Shown: positions 44,151-53,984 of the stretch, piece after piece
How positions within the stretch are numbered: position 1 is the first letter of the stretch
Layout of the letters: each line of letters begins with the position of its first letter
NCBI RefSeq assembly: GCF_004803755.1
Contig: NZ_CP032311.1
Location: forward strand, 3,302,501 to 3,366,500
Reading direction: 5' to 3'
From: Pseudomonas sp. DG56-2
GTDB taxonomy: Bacteria > Pseudomonadota > Gammaproteobacteria > Pseudomonadales > Pseudomonadaceae
Length of the DNA: 64,000 nt
The notes under the pieces: generated by a model
Seen by the model: the letters and a program-made list of their open reading frames with translations, nothing else
What the model was told of the DNA's origin: nothing
Database searches by the model: none
Translations under genes and position numbers: made by a program

Positions 44151-44783
44151 ATGAAGATCAGACTGTCGGTCGTGTTGCTTCTCGCTGCCTTGTGCGCGTT
44201 TCCCGCCTTGAGCCCAGCGGCTCAAACCGCGCCCCCGCAAGCCGATTCCGTTGCCTTGACTACCCGCTTGGCCCTGCGTGACCTGTGGGTGGAGCATGTT
44301 TTCTGGATTCGCAACTATGCCATCGCCAACCAAGCCGGTAATCGCCAACAGGCGGATACTGCCAGCCAGGAAGTGGTCAATAACGCCACCGCGATAGCCA
44401 ACAGTATCGCACCGCTGTATGGCCAACCTGCCGCTGACCAGTTACTTCAATTGCTCGGTGGACACTGGGGTGCGGTCAAGCACTACAGTGACGCCACTGT
44501 CAGTCAATCCGCTTCCGGCAAGCAGGCAGCCGTGGACGATTTAACCCGCAACGCCAAGGCCTTGGCCAAATTCCTCTCCAGCGCCAATCCCTATTTGCCT
44601 GAAGTAACGCTGACGACCCTGCTCGTTGCACACGGAGGGCACCATATCGCCCAGATCGACGAGTTGGCGAAAAAGGACTACAAGGCAGAAGCTGGCACAT
44701 GGAAACACATGCGCGAGCACATTCTCGGGTTGGCCGACGCCTTGACGGCGGCGCTGGTCAAACAATTCCCGGACAAGTTCTGA
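44151..44783 (+). CDS. secreted helical protein of unknown function
   Basis: A 210-residue protein with a signal peptide (cleavage near AQT, about residue 25). The mature part is helical, with the histidine-rich motif VAHGGHHIAQIDEL, DLWVEHVFWIRNYAIA and LGGHWGAVKHYSD, suggesting metal (iron or haem) binding. No known family is recognised. It lies 13 bp before the SufR-like regulator gene and probably forms an operon with it. GAGGGTAC lies 9 bases ahead of the ATG. Confidence 0.78.
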   Translation: MKIRLSVVLLLAALCAFPALSPAAQTAPPQADSVALTTRLALRDLWVEHVFWIRNYAIANQAGNRQQADTASQEVVNNATAIANSIAPLYGQPAADQLLQLLGGHWGAVKHYSDATVSQSASGKQAAVDDLTRNAKALAKFLSSANPYLPEVTLTTLLVAHGGHHIAQIDELAKKDYKAEAGTWKHMREHILGLADALTAALVKQFPDKF

Positions 44784-44796
44784 GCGAGGTCTGTCG

Positions 44797-45414
44797 ATGT
44801 TCGAAGGTCTCGGACGCACTCAACAGGATCTGCTTTCGGCACTGCTGTACAAGGTCGCGGGCATGAGCATCGAAGAGCTGGCCAGCCAGCTTGCAGTCAC
44901 CCGCACAGCGGTGCGCCAGCACCTGGCCGCACTGGAGCGTGACGGTCTGGTGGTACGCGGCGATCTGCGTGCCACTGGCCGGCGCCCCGAGCAGCTATAC
45001 CGCCTGAGCGTCAGTGGCAAAGAACTTTTTCCGCGCCACTACCACCTGCTGGCCAATTTGCTGATCGATGAAATCGCCAGCCTGATCGGCCATGAAGCCC
45101 TGGTGGCCTTGATGCGCAGCCTGGGTAGAAAGATGGCCGCAGACCTGAGTGCTACTCGCCTCGATGAGCAACAGATTGCCAACCACATGAACGATGTCGG
45201 CTATGAGTCCGAAGTGTTTTTTCGTTCGGGAGAAGCGACGCAGATAGTCGCTCACAACTGCGTATTCCATCAGTTGGCCGAAGCTCACCCGCAAATCTGT
45301 GAGCTCGACCTGGCATTGATTGGCAGCCTGGGGGGTGGGCAGGTGCAGCACCTGGAGTGCATGCTGCGCGGTGGCCAGGTCTGTCGATTTCAGCTGATAC
45401 GCGACGCCTCATAA
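44797..45414 (+). CDS. SufR-like winged-helix regulator
   Basis: A 205-residue ArsR/DeoR-type regulator: helix-turn-helix MSIEELASQLAVTRTAVRQH, wing with GDLRATGRRPEQLYRL, then a C-terminal domain with four Cys (CVFHQLAEAHPQIC separated by 12 residues, then ECMLRGGQVC). This Cys pattern resembles SufR proteins that bind a 4Fe-4S cluster to sense iron or redox. Its convergent overlap with the molbindin gene and its place before formate dehydrogenase suggest it may control that locus, by inference. Confidence 0.82.
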   Translation: MFEGLGRTQQDLLSALLYKVAGMSIEELASQLAVTRTAVRQHLAALERDGLVVRGDLRATGRRPEQLYRLSVSGKELFPRHYHLLANLLIDEIASLIGHEALVALMRSLGRKMAADLSATRLDEQQIANHMNDVGYESEVFFRSGEATQIVAHNCVFHQLAEAHPQICELDLALIGSLGGGQVQHLECMLRGGQVCRFQLIRDAS

Positions 45415-45624
45415 CTTGGCGATCGACACCTCGGTGGATTTCACGAAGGCAATCACTTCGCTGCCCACGCGCAGTTCCAGTTCGTGTACCGAACGCGTGG
45501 TAATCACTGAGGTGACAATGCCAGCGGGTGTCTGCACGTCGATTTCCGACACCACCGGCCCTTCAATGATCTCCTTGACCGTGCCCTTGAACTGATTGCG
45601 TACGTTGATCGCCTTGATGGTCAT
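45409..45624 (-). CDS. molbindin / TOBE domain molybdate-binding protein
   Basis: A 71-residue single TOBE (Mop) domain: IKAINVRNQFKGTVKEIIEGPVV, then SEIDVQTPAGIVTSVIT and VGSEVIAFVKSTEVSIAKL. Such molbindins form oligomers that store molybdate in the cytoplasm. The ATG at 45624 is chosen because the upstream reading frame is not protein-like. It is divergent from formate dehydrogenase, which needs molybdenum, fitting a supply role. It overlaps the SufR-like gene's 3' end by six bases. Confidence 0.92.
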   Translation of the reverse strand: MTIKAINVRNQFKGTVKEIIEGPVVSEIDVQTPAGIVTSVITTRSVHELELRVGSEVIAFVKSTEVSIAKL

Positions 45625-46074
45625 GCCTGCTTCCTCGTTCCGGGGTGCACTGCGGCGCAGTGCTTGAGGTGCAGAGTGCACGCTTACCGAAAAAACAAAA
45701 AAGAATAATTAATCATTTTGTTAGATCAGTAATGAATATAAGAGGAAAACATCACCGTCCTGCCTGGAGCGGCGAATGCTACTTTGGTCTAGGCCTGTAC
45801 GCGGTCTGCCAATGCCCGAGATAGACAGGACAAGGCTTTGCCGACGCTCGGACAAGGCGCGATAGAGGCGCTCGATAGGACCATCAACACCCTTGATTAG
45901 TCCTACATTCCATACGGGAATACACTAGCCGCCATCCGCGTAACCCGAGCCCTGCGCCAGACAGGGCCTGCATCAATCGTGACCTCATCCTCAGCCAACT
46001 GCGCTTGCGACGCCTTGTTGCCGGGCATACCTATGCCCGCTGTTTTGTGCAGCCGAAAGAATAAGGAGATAACC
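45625..46074. other. intergenic control region upstream of fdoG
   Basis: A 450-bp region without a supported gene. An AT-rich stretch (about 45688-45750) abuts the molbindin gene and probably holds its promoter. The fdoG promoter should be in the right half. No clear FNR box, ModE site or sigma54 promoter was recognised. AAGGAG at 46063-46068 is the fdoG ribosome site. Confidence 0.5.
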
Positions 46075-49000
46075 ATGGGACTCGGCAGACGTCAGTTCTT
46101 CAAGCTCTGTACCGCTGGTGTCGCCACCGCCACGTGCGCGACCCTGGGTTTTGCCCCCGGTATGGCCCAGGCTACCCAGTCGCGCCAATACAAACTGCTG
46201 CGCGCCAAGGAAACCCGAAACAACTGCACTTATTGCTCGGTGGGTTGCGGGATTCTCATGTACAGCCTGGGGGACGGTGCAAAGAATGCCAAGGCACGCA
46301 TCTTTCATATCGAAGGCGACCCGGATCACCCGGTAAGTCGCGGTTCGCTGTGCCCCAAAGGCGCGGGCCTGGTCGATTACGTGCACAGTGAACAGCGCCT
46401 GCTATTCCCTGAATACCGCGCTCCCGGGTCAGACAAATGGCAGCGCATCAGCTGGGATCACGCCATCGAGCGTATCGCCCGGCTGATGAAGGATGACCGC
46501 GACGCCAACTTCATCGAAAAGAACGCCAAGGGCATCACGGTCAACCGTTGGCTAAGTACCGGCATGCTCTGCTCCTCGGCCGCCAGCAGCGAAACCGGCT
46601 CGCTGGACCAGCGCTTCACGCGCGCCCTGGGCATTCTCGGTACCGACAGCCAGGCCCGCGTGTGTCACGCGCCCACCGTAGCGGCCCTGGCGCCGACCTT
46701 TGGGCGCGGCGCCATGACCAACAACTGGGTAGACATCAAGAATGCCAACGTGGTGTTGATCATGGGTGGCAACCCGGCCGAAGCGCACCCGGTGGGCTTC
46801 AAGTGGGTGATCGAGGCGAAGATCCGCAATGGCGCCAAGGTCATCGTTGTCGACCCGCGCTTCAACCGCAGCGCCGCGGTCGCCGATATTTACTCGCCAA
46901 TCCGCGCAGGCTCCGACGTCACCTTCCTGATGGGCGTGGTCAATTACCTGATCAGTCAGGACAAGGTCCAGCACGAGTATGTGCGCCACTACACCAACGC
47001 CAGTCTTATCGTACGCGAGGACTACCACTTCGACGACGGACTGTTCAGCGGCTACGACGAAGAAAAGCGCAGCTACGACCGCAGTTCCTGGACTTACGAA
47101 CTCGACGACAAGGGCTACGCCAAGCGCGACCTGACGCTAAGCCATCCGCGCTGCGTATGGAACCTGCTCAAGTCCCACGTCAGCCGCTACACCGCGGATG
47201 TAGTCAGTAATATCTGCGGTACGCCCAAGGAAGATTTCCTGCAGATCTGCGATATTCTCGCCAGTACCTGCGTACCCGACCGCACCGCGACCTTCCTCTA
47301 CGCCCTGGGCTGGACCCACCACACCAACGGCGCACAGATGATTCGCGGATCGGGCATGATCCAGTTGCTGCTGGGCAACATCGGCATGGCCGGCGGTGGC
47401 GTCAACGCCCTGCGCGGGCACTCCAACATTCAGGGCTACACCGACCTCGGTCTGCTGTCGCTCCGTTTACCGGGCTACATGAACCTGCCGTCCGATCAGC
47501 AAACCAGCCTTGCCACCTACCTCAAGCAGACCACGCCGACCGCGCTGCTCGAAGATCAGGTCAACTACTACAAGCACACGCCCAAGTTCTTCATCAGCAT
47601 GATGAAGAGCTTCTGGGGCGACAAGGCCACAGCCGCCAACGACTGGGGTTTCGACTGGCTGCCCAAGTGGGATGACAGCTACGACGTGCTCAACTACAGC
47701 AACCTCATGCACGAGGGCAAGGTCAACGGCTACATCGCCCAGGGTTTCAACCCGGTGGCCGCCTTCCCGGACAAGAACAAGGCCCAGGCCGCTCTGGCCA
47801 AGCTCAAGTTCCTGGTGATCATCGACCCGCTGGCTACCGAGACGTCCAGCTTCTGGCAGAACCACGGTGAGCAGCACGATGTTGACACTGCGGCGATCCA
47901 GACCGAAGTGTTCCGCCTGCCCTCTTCCTGCTTTGCCGAGGAAGACGGCTCGATCGTCAACTCCGGGCGCTGGTTGCAATGGCACTGGGCAGGTGCTGCG
48001 CCGCCCGGCGAAGCCTGGCACGACGGCAAGATCCTCGGCCATCTGTTCATGAAGATCCGTGAACTGTACGAAAAGGAAGGCGGCGCCAACCCCGCCCCGA
48101 TTCTCAACATGGCCTGGGACTATGCCGACCCCTACGATCCCAAGCCCGAAGAAGTGGCCAAGGAATCCAATGGCCGTGCGCTGGCCGACCTGCACGATGA
48201 GCAAGGCAAGTTGATCCTGCGCAAGGGCCAGTTGCTCGACGACTTCTCGCAATTGCGCGATGACGGCAGCACCCAGTGTTTCAACTGGATTTTCGCCGGC
48301 TCCTGGACCGAACAAGGCAACCAGATGGCCCGTCGCGACAACGCCGACAGCGGCCTGGGCTGCACCCCGGCATGGGCCTGGGCCTGGCCGCAGAATCGCC
48401 GCATCCTCTACAACCGCGCATCGGCCGACCCGCAGGGCAACCCGTGGGACCCGAAACGCAAGCTGATCGGTTGGGATGGCGAACGCTGGAGCGGCGTCGA
48501 TGTGCCTGACTTCGCCGTCACTGCCGCACCAGGCAGCAAGGCCAACCCGTTCATCATGCTGCCCGAAGGCCTGGGGCGTCTGTTCTCGGTCGGCGCCATG
48601 AATGATGGCCCGTTCCCCGAGCACTACGAACCGACCGAAAGCCCACTGGCACACAACCCACTGCACCCGAACGTCACTTACAGCCCCACAGCGCGGGTGT
48701 ATGAAAGCGACCGCAAACGCATGGGCAAACGTGAAGATTTCCCCTATGTGGCAACCACCTACTCAATTACCGAGTTGTTCCGCCATTGGACCAAGCACGC
48801 CCGCCTGAACGCCATCGTCCAGCCGGAGCAGTTCATCGAGATCGGCGAAAAGCTCGCCACCGACAAAGGCATTGTCCAGGGCGACATGGTCAAGGTCAGC
48901 ACCCAGCGCGGCTACATCAAGGCCAAGGCCGTGGTGACCAAGCGCATCCGTCGCTTGGCCATTGATGGTCAGGATGTCGACACCATCGGCATTCCTTGTC

Positions 49001-49125
49001 ATTGGGGTTACGAGGGCGCGACCCGCAAGGGCTTCCTGGCCAACACCCTGACCCCAGGCATCGGCGACTCGAACACCCATACGCCCGAGTACAAGGCGTT
49101 TCTCGTGAATATTGAAAAGGTCTGA
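46075..49125 (+). CDS. fdoG: formate dehydrogenase-N/O catalytic subunit, cysteine form
   Basis: A 1016-residue periplasmic molybdenum bis-MGD protein. The Tat signal is GRRQFFK (residues 4-10). The 4Fe-4S motif is [16 protein letters not shown]. The active-site region reads [20 protein letters not shown] with Cys197 (codon TGT at 46663) at the position of selenocysteine in E. coli FdnG/FdoG. The chain is complete without any in-frame TGA. The ATG at 46075 has AAGGAG in front. It oxidises formate and passes electrons to FdoH and the membrane subunit FdoI. It is first in fdoGHI-fdhE. Confidence 0.94.
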   Translation: MGLGRRQFFKLCTAGVATATCATLGFAPGMAQATQSRQYKLLRAKETRNNCTYCSVGCGILMYSLGDGAKNAKARIFHIEGDPDHPVSRGSLCPKGAGLVDYVHSEQRLLFPEYRAPGSDKWQRISWDHAIERIARLMKDDRDANFIEKNAKGITVNRWLSTGMLCSSAASSETGSLDQRFTRALGILGTDSQARVCHAPTVAALAPTFGRGAMTNNWVDIKNANVVLIMGGNPAEAHPVGFKWVIEAKIRNGAKVIVVDPRFNRSAAVADIYSPIRAGSDVTFLMGVVNYLISQDKVQHEYVRHYTNASLIVREDYHFDDGLFSGYDEEKRSYDRSSWTYELDDKGYAKRDLTLSHPRCVWNLLKSHVSRYTADVVSNICGTPKEDFLQICDILASTCVPDRTATFLYALGWTHHTNGAQMIRGSGMIQLLLGNIGMAGGGVNALRGHSNIQGYTDLGLLSLRLPGYMNLPSDQQTSLATYLKQTTPTALLEDQVNYYKHTPKFFISMMKSFWGDKATAANDWGFDWLPKWDDSYDVLNYSNLMHEGKVNGYIAQGFNPVAAFPDKNKAQAALAKLKFLVIIDPLATETSSFWQNHGEQHDVDTAAIQTEVFRLPSSCFAEEDGSIVNSGRWLQWHWAGAAPPGEAWHDGKILGHLFMKIRELYEKEGGANPAPILNMAWDYADPYDPKPEEVAKESNGRALADLHDEQGKLILRKGQLLDDFSQLRDDGSTQCFNWIFAGSWTEQGNQMARRDNADSGLGCTPAWAWAWPQNRRILYNRASADPQGNPWDPKRKLIGWDGERWSGVDVPDFAVTAAPGSKANPFIMLPEGLGRLFSVGAMNDGPFPEHYEPTESPLAHNPLHPNVTYSPTARVYESDRKRMGKREDFPYVATTYSITELFRHWTKHARLNAIVQPEQFIEIGEKLATDKGIVQGDMVKVSTQRGYIKAKAVVTKRIRRLAIDGQDVDTIGIPCHWGYEGATRKGFLANTLTPGIGDSNTHTPEYKAFLVNIEKV

Positions 49126-49135
49126 GGGCGAAACC

Positions 49136-50032
49136 ATGTCCATGCAATCCCAAGACATTGTCCGCCGTTCAGCCACCAGCGTGTTGACCCCGGCGCCACA
49201 CACCCGCGACCACCAGGCCGAAGTGGCCAAGCTCATCGACGTGAGTATCTGCATCGGCTGCAAGGCCTGCCAGGTAGCGTGCAACGAGTGGAACGACCTG
49301 CGTGACGAAGTCGGTCACAACGTGGGGGTGTACGACAACCCGGCGGACCTGTCTGCCGAAACCTGGACGCTGATGCGCTTCGATGAAGTCGAAGATGAAA
49401 GCGGTAAGCTTGAATGGCTGATCCGCAAGGACGGCTGCATGCATTGCGCCGACCCTGGCTGCCTGAAGGCTTGTCCGCAGCCCGGTGCGATCATTCAGTA
49501 CGCCAACGGCATCGTCGATTTTCAGTCCGAGCATTGCATCGGCTGCGGCTACTGCATTGCCGGCTGCCCTTTCGATGTACCACGCATCAGCCAGAAGGAC
49601 AACAAGGCCTACAAATGCACGCTGTGCGTGGACCGCGTATCGGTCGGCCAGGAACCGGCCTGCGTCAAAACCTGTCCTACCGGCGCGATCAACTTCGGCA
49701 GCAAGCAGGACATGCTGCACCAGGCTGGCGAGCGGGTCACCGAGCTTCAGGGACGCGGTTTTGCCGGTGCCGGAATCTATGACCCGCAAGGCGTAGGCGG
49801 CACTCACGTGGTCTACGTGCTGCAGCATGCGGACAAACCCCAGCTGTATCACAAGCTGCCAACCGACCCGCGCATCAGCACTGCGATCCAGGGTTGGAAA
49901 GGCTGGATGAAGCCGGTGGCCGCCGCGGCGTTTTTCGCCACCCTCGCCGGCACCCTGTTCCATTACATCGGCGTGGGCCCCAACGAGGTCGACGAACAGG
50001 ACGAGAAGCACGAGGAGGACACCCACGCATGA
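49136..50032 (+). CDS. fdoH: formate dehydrogenase iron-sulfur subunit
   Basis: A 298-residue electron-transfer subunit with four 4Fe-4S ferredoxin motifs, visible as [38 protein letters not shown] and CTLCVD..CVKTCP. A C-terminal membrane helix (about 250-275, [19 protein letters not shown]) anchors it on the periplasmic side. The ATG at 49136 has GAGGGCG ahead of it. It overlaps fdoI by four bases. Confidence 0.95.
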   Translation: MSMQSQDIVRRSATSVLTPAPHTRDHQAEVAKLIDVSICIGCKACQVACNEWNDLRDEVGHNVGVYDNPADLSAETWTLMRFDEVEDESGKLEWLIRKDGCMHCADPGCLKACPQPGAIIQYANGIVDFQSEHCIGCGYCIAGCPFDVPRISQKDNKAYKCTLCVDRVSVGQEPACVKTCPTGAINFGSKQDMLHQAGERVTELQGRGFAGAGIYDPQGVGGTHVVYVLQHADKPQLYHKLPTDPRISTAIQGWKGWMKPVAAAAFFATLAGTLFHYIGVGPNEVDEQDEKHEEDTHA

Positions 50033-50673
50033 ACACCGACAAATTGATCCTGCGCACCCGCTTTATCGACCGCGCCTGCCACTGGTTCATGGTGATCTGC
50101 TTTTTCGCCGTGGCGTTGTCGGGCCTGTCGTGGTTCTTCCCCTCGTTCAACGGCCTCAACGCCGTGTTCGGCACCCCGCAGTTGGCACGTATTCTTCACC
50201 CCTTTTTCGGCGTGGTGGTGTTCGTTCTGCTGATGTTCCTGTTCGCGCGCTTCGTGCGCTACAACCTGCCGGAGCGCGAAGACGCGCAATGGTTCAGGAA
50301 CGTCAAGCAAGTGCTGGCCGGCAAGCATGATCCGGCGTTGAACATCGGCAAATACAACGCCGGGCAGAAGGTGTTGTTCTGGGGCATCATGACCTTGATC
50401 ACGGTGTTGCTGCTCAGCGGTGTGGTGATCTGGCGGCCGTATTTCGCGCCGCTGTTCTCGATCCCCAGCATTCGTATCGGCCTTCTGGTACACGCAGTAG
50501 CAGGTATTTCCTTGATTCTGCTGATCATCGGTCATGCCTACCTGGCGTTCTGGGTCAAGGGCTCGATTCGCGGCATGGTCACCGGCTACGTCAGCCGCAC
50601 CTGGGCCAAGACCCACCATGACCGCTGGTACCGGCAGATCAACAAACAGAACAAAACCGGGAGCAAGCCATGA
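50029..50673 (+). CDS. fdoI: formate dehydrogenase cytochrome b556 subunit
   Basis: A 214-residue four-span dihaem cytochrome. Haem-ligand histidines are likely in [34 protein letters not shown] and [11 protein letters not shown]. It passes electrons to the quinone pool. The start at 50029 overlaps the fdoH stop (ATGA); a longer frame upstream is a shadow of fdoH. It overlaps fdhE by four bases. Confidence 0.95.
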   Translation: MNTDKLILRTRFIDRACHWFMVICFFAVALSGLSWFFPSFNGLNAVFGTPQLARILHPFFGVVVFVLLMFLFARFVRYNLPEREDAQWFRNVKQVLAGKHDPALNIGKYNAGQKVLFWGIMTLITVLLLSGVVIWRPYFAPLFSIPSIRIGLLVHAVAGISLILLIIGHAYLAFWVKGSIRGMVTGYVSRTWAKTHHDRWYRQINKQNKTGSKP

Positions 50674-51581
50674 GCAGTATCCACATGACCCCGGTGCAAA
50701 CACCCAGCGGCGGCATCGCCCAGATTGCGCCCGTTCTGTTGCCATCGCTCACGGACCGCTACGCCAAGCGTGCTGTCCGTCTACGTGAGCTTGCCGACAC
50801 CCATGCCATGGGCGAATACCTCGGTTTTTGCGCACAACTGGTAGACGCCCAGCAGCACTTGCTTGAACGCCTGCCATTGCCACAGGCACTGGCTGAAGGC
50901 CTTGCGCACCGTTTGGGTAGCGGCCAGGCGCCATTGGCCACGGCCAACTACCCACGCGACCCGTATTGGCAGCAACTGCTGCAGGGTGTGATCGAACGGC
51001 TGTACAACGACGCCAACCCGAACGTGCGCAGTACCCTGGACAGCCTCGGCGCCCATAGCCCAGCGCAACTGGAGGAACTGGCCAGCGCCTTGCTGGCCGG
51101 CGGCTACGAGCAGGTTGGCAGCGGCCAAGCACTGTTCCTTTGGGCGGCGCTGTCGCTGTACTTCACCCAGTTGGCCAGCGCCCTGCCTGCTTCGGCCAGT
51201 GCTGTTATTGGCGAGCAACGCCAGCACTGCCCGGTATGCACAAGCGCCCCGGTCGCCAGCGTGGTGATGACCGGCAGCCAGGCCGGGCTGCGCTACCTGC
51301 AATGCAGCCTGTGCGAATGCCGCTGGCACATGGTCAGGGTAAAATGCAGCAACTGTGAAGCCACCGGCGCACTGGACTACTGGTCGCTGGAACGTCAGGA
51401 TGCCGCGGTCAAAGCGGAAAGCTGCAACGATTGTCACAGCTACCTGAAAGTCTTCTACCCGGAAAAGGACCGTGACCAGGAACTGCTGGCCGATGACCTC
51501 GCCTCCCTCGCCCTCGATGCCGAGGTTGAGCGTGAGGGATTCGGCCGCAGTGGCGTCAGTCCGTTTTTGTTTCCTGGTTGA
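50670..51581 (+). CDS. fdhE: formate dehydrogenase accessory protein FdhE
   Basis: A 303-residue cytoplasmic protein needed for assembly of the formate dehydrogenase. The C-terminal half holds CxxC pairs typical of FdhE: HCPVC, QCSLCECRW, KCSNCEA and SCNDCHSYL. It ends the fdoGHI-fdhE unit. In many other pseudomonads selA/selB follow; here they do not, agreeing with the cysteine form of the enzyme. Confidence 0.94.
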   Translation: MSSIHMTPVQTPSGGIAQIAPVLLPSLTDRYAKRAVRLRELADTHAMGEYLGFCAQLVDAQQHLLERLPLPQALAEGLAHRLGSGQAPLATANYPRDPYWQQLLQGVIERLYNDANPNVRSTLDSLGAHSPAQLEELASALLAGGYEQVGSGQALFLWAALSLYFTQLASALPASASAVIGEQRQHCPVCTSAPVASVVMTGSQAGLRYLQCSLCECRWHMVRVKCSNCEATGALDYWSLERQDAAVKAESCNDCHSYLKVFYPEKDRDQELLADDLASLALDAEVEREGFGRSGVSPFLFPG

Positions 51582-51648
51582 AGCAAGCATCGCGGGGCAC
51601 GTCGAGTTGCCCCGCGGTAATCCACACTCAATCCCCCCGGAGACCCTC

Positions 51649-51876
51649 ATGGCCTTGAAAAAATCTTCCGCCGAACTCAAGCGCGACCTGAAAAGCGTCG
51701 CCTCCAACCTTGAGCGCACTGCCGGCGAAATCAGCAAACTGGCCGAACGAATCGAGGGTGTCGATGTTGTTGCCGTACTGCACCTGATGAATCGCCTGTA
51801 CAAGGACTCGGACAAGCTTCATGCCTACGCCGACGAGATCAAGAGCGGGCGCATCGTACGCGCCAAGGCCGAATAA
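51649..51876 (+). CDS. small coiled-coil protein of unknown function
   Basis: A 75-residue soluble protein, mainly helical (SSAELKRDLKSVASNLERTAGEISKLAERI...). GGAG precedes the ATG at 51649. It lies 67 bp after fdhE in the same direction, where selA stands in other species, so it may belong to the same transcript. It has no cysteines and no recognisable domain. Confidence 0.65.
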   Translation: MALKKSSAELKRDLKSVASNLERTAGEISKLAERIEGVDVVAVLHLMNRLYKDSDKLHAYADEIKSGRIVRAKAE

Positions 51877-51960
51877 CCCGGCGCTGCAGGCGACGGACAA
51901 ATCCCGACAGTAGACTTACACTTGGATGAGTTCCAGTTCTTCTTGAATGGAGCACATGCA

Positions 51961-53502
51961 ATGAAGCGCTGTGAAGTACTGATCATCGGCGCCGGGCCCA
52001 CCGGCCTGGTGCTGGCCTTGTGGTTGAGCAAACAAGGCGTGAGCGTGCGCATCATCGACAAGGCCAGCGGCCCCGGCACCACGTCCCGGGCATTAGCGGT
52101 GCAGGCACGAACCCTGGAGCTGTACCGCCAGCTGGATTTGACCACGACTATCGTCGAGCGCGGCCGCCAGGTGCCCGCGGCCAACCTCTGGGTCAAGGGC
52201 CATGCCGCGGCCCGCCTGCCCCTGAACAGCATCGGCGCTGGTTTCACGCCCTACCCCTTCCTGCACATTTACCCGCAGGATGAACATGAACAGCTGCTGA
52301 TCGACCGCCTTCAGGGCTTCGCAGTCGACGTGGAACGCAACACCGAACTGAGCGACTTCAGCCAAGATAACCAGGGTATCAAGGCCCGCTTGCGCCATGC
52401 TGACGGCACGCAGGAGCACTGCCAGGCCAGTTATCTGGCCGGATGCGACGGCGCTGGCTCGACAGTGCGCAAGGCTCTTGGCATTGGTTTTCCCGGTGGA
52501 ACCTACCAGCAAGTGTTCTATGTTGCCGACGTGCAGGCCTCGGGCCCGGCGCTGAACGGCGAGCTGCACGTCGACCTCGACGAAGCGGACTTTCTCGCGG
52601 TTTTCCCTTTGGCCGGAGATGGCCGAGCCCGGCTGATCGGTACCGTGCGCGACGCACGCGCCGAGCACCCCGAGCAATTGCGCTTCGACGATGTCAGCCA
52701 TCGTGCCATCGAGCACATGAATGTCCAGGTCCAGCAGGTCAACTGGTTCTCTACCTATCGGGTACACCATCGGGTGGCGGAACACTTCAGTCAACAGCGT
52801 ACGTTCCTGCTCGGCGATGCCGCCCATATACACAGCCCGGCCGGCGGCCAGGGCATGAACACCGGTATTGGCGATGCCATCAATCTTGCCTGGAAGCTGG
52901 CCAGCGTCCTGCGCGGCGAAGCCCGGCAAAGCCTGCTGGACACTTACCAGATCGAGCGCAGTGCCTTCGCCCAGCGCCTGGTGGCCACCACCGACCAGGT
53001 GTTCAACTTTGTCACCGCCGATGGTCGCCTGGCAGCCCTGTTACGCACCCGTCTGGCCCCGCGCATGCTGCCGCGGGTGTTGGCCTTCAGGTCAGCCCAG
53101 GCGTTTCTGTTCCGCACCGTCTCGCAAATCACCCTGAACTATCGCTACATGCCGTTGAGCTACGGCGATGCAGGCTCACTCCAGGGCGGCGACCGCCTGC
53201 CCTGGGTCGCCGAAGACGGGCGCGATAATTTCAGCGGCCTGAGCCGTATCTGTTGGCAAGTGCAGGTTTACGGCGCTGTCAGCGCAAGTCTGGTGCAATG
53301 GTGCAGCGGTCGCGGCATACCCGTGGATGTATTTGTCTGGAGCCCGGCCCACGAAGCTGCTGGGCTGGTACGCGACGCGGTGTACCTGATACGGCCAGAC
53401 ACCTACATCGCGCTTGCCTGGGGCAATGCCGACGCAGCAGTGCTGGAAACCTATTTTGCCGAGCGTGGCCTCAACCTGCCCGTCGATAACCCGAACAGGT
53501 GA
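51961..53502 (+). CDS. FAD-dependent aromatic hydroxylase-type monooxygenase
   Basis: A 513-residue class A flavoprotein. It has the Rossmann motif IIGAGPTGLVLALWLSKQG at residues 8-26, the DG motif GCDGAGSTVRKALG and the GD motif LLGDAAHIHSPAGGQGMNTG. The C-terminal thioredoxin-like domain is present but short. It probably hydroxylates an aromatic or quinone-like substrate using NAD(P)H and O2. The start at 51961 (MKRCEVL) is standard for the family. Neighbours give no pathway, so the substrate is unknown. Confidence 0.88.
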   Translation: MKRCEVLIIGAGPTGLVLALWLSKQGVSVRIIDKASGPGTTSRALAVQARTLELYRQLDLTTTIVERGRQVPAANLWVKGHAAARLPLNSIGAGFTPYPFLHIYPQDEHEQLLIDRLQGFAVDVERNTELSDFSQDNQGIKARLRHADGTQEHCQASYLAGCDGAGSTVRKALGIGFPGGTYQQVFYVADVQASGPALNGELHVDLDEADFLAVFPLAGDGRARLIGTVRDARAEHPEQLRFDDVSHRAIEHMNVQVQQVNWFSTYRVHHRVAEHFSQQRTFLLGDAAHIHSPAGGQGMNTGIGDAINLAWKLASVLRGEARQSLLDTYQIERSAFAQRLVATTDQVFNFVTADGRLAALLRTRLAPRMLPRVLAFRSAQAFLFRTVSQITLNYRYMPLSYGDAGSLQGGDRLPWVAEDGRDNFSGLSRICWQVQVYGAVSASLVQWCSGRGIPVDVFVWSPAHEAAGLVRDAVYLIRPDTYIALAWGNADAAVLETYFAERGLNLPVDNPNR

Positions 53503-53522
53503 GCGCAAGCGTTAGCCTGTGA

Positions 53523-53960
53523 TCAATGCCAGTAGAACATGGCCTTGGCCAATATCACGATCAACAGCATGTGACCGAGAATACTGCAACGAATCCAACG
53601 GGCGCGAGCCTGAGTCAGGCGCTGGCGCTTGAGCAGATACGCCAGCAGCAGGTAGTGGCCAATGATGCTCAAGGCGAGGATGATCTTCAGGCTGAGCAGC
53701 GTGGCAAAGCTGCTCGCCAGCGGCTGGCTGAGAGCGCCGCGATGATGCCAGGCAAGACCGATACCGGCGCCATACAGCACCAGCACGACAGCATGCAGCA
53801 CTTTACGCGAACGGCTGGAGATCGCCTGGTCAGCTGCGCCCTGAGCAGTCTCGGAAACTTGCTGACGCGCGGTATGCCAGATGAACACTTCAAAAAACAG
53901 TGTGCCGATAAAGGCGATCGCCGCCAGCAAGTGAATAACCAAAATATAGGGGTAGTACAT
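53523..53960 (-). CDS. CopD-like membrane protein
   Basis: A 145-residue protein with four hydrophobic spans (YILVIHLLAAIAFIGTLFFEV, LHAVVLVLYGAGIGLAW, LSLKIILALSIIGHYLLLAYL, LGHMLLIVILAKAMFYW) and histidines at span ends, as in CopD-type or cytochrome-like proteins. Reading in the same direction as, and 24 bp behind, nnrS, it is probably co-transcribed and may bind haem or copper. Function unknown. Confidence 0.78.
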   Translation of the reverse strand: MYYPYILVIHLLAAIAFIGTLFFEVFIWHTARQQVSETAQGAADQAISSRSRKVLHAVVLVLYGAGIGLAWHHRGALSQPLASSFATLLSLKIILALSIIGHYLLLAYLLKRQRLTQARARWIRCSILGHMLLIVILAKAMFYWH

Positions 53961-53984
53961 TGTCAGCCTCCTGCTCTGGCGTCG

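Noticed and set aside
45827..45842. Possible sigma54 promoter (GG-N10-GC spacing)
   Set aside because: Only the GG and TTGC elements fit; the -24 element otherwise deviates, and there is no enhancer-binding protein context.
47467..48666. A 399-codon minus-strand frame opposite fdoG
   Set aside because: Shadow of a strongly conserved gene, no ribosome site or domain.
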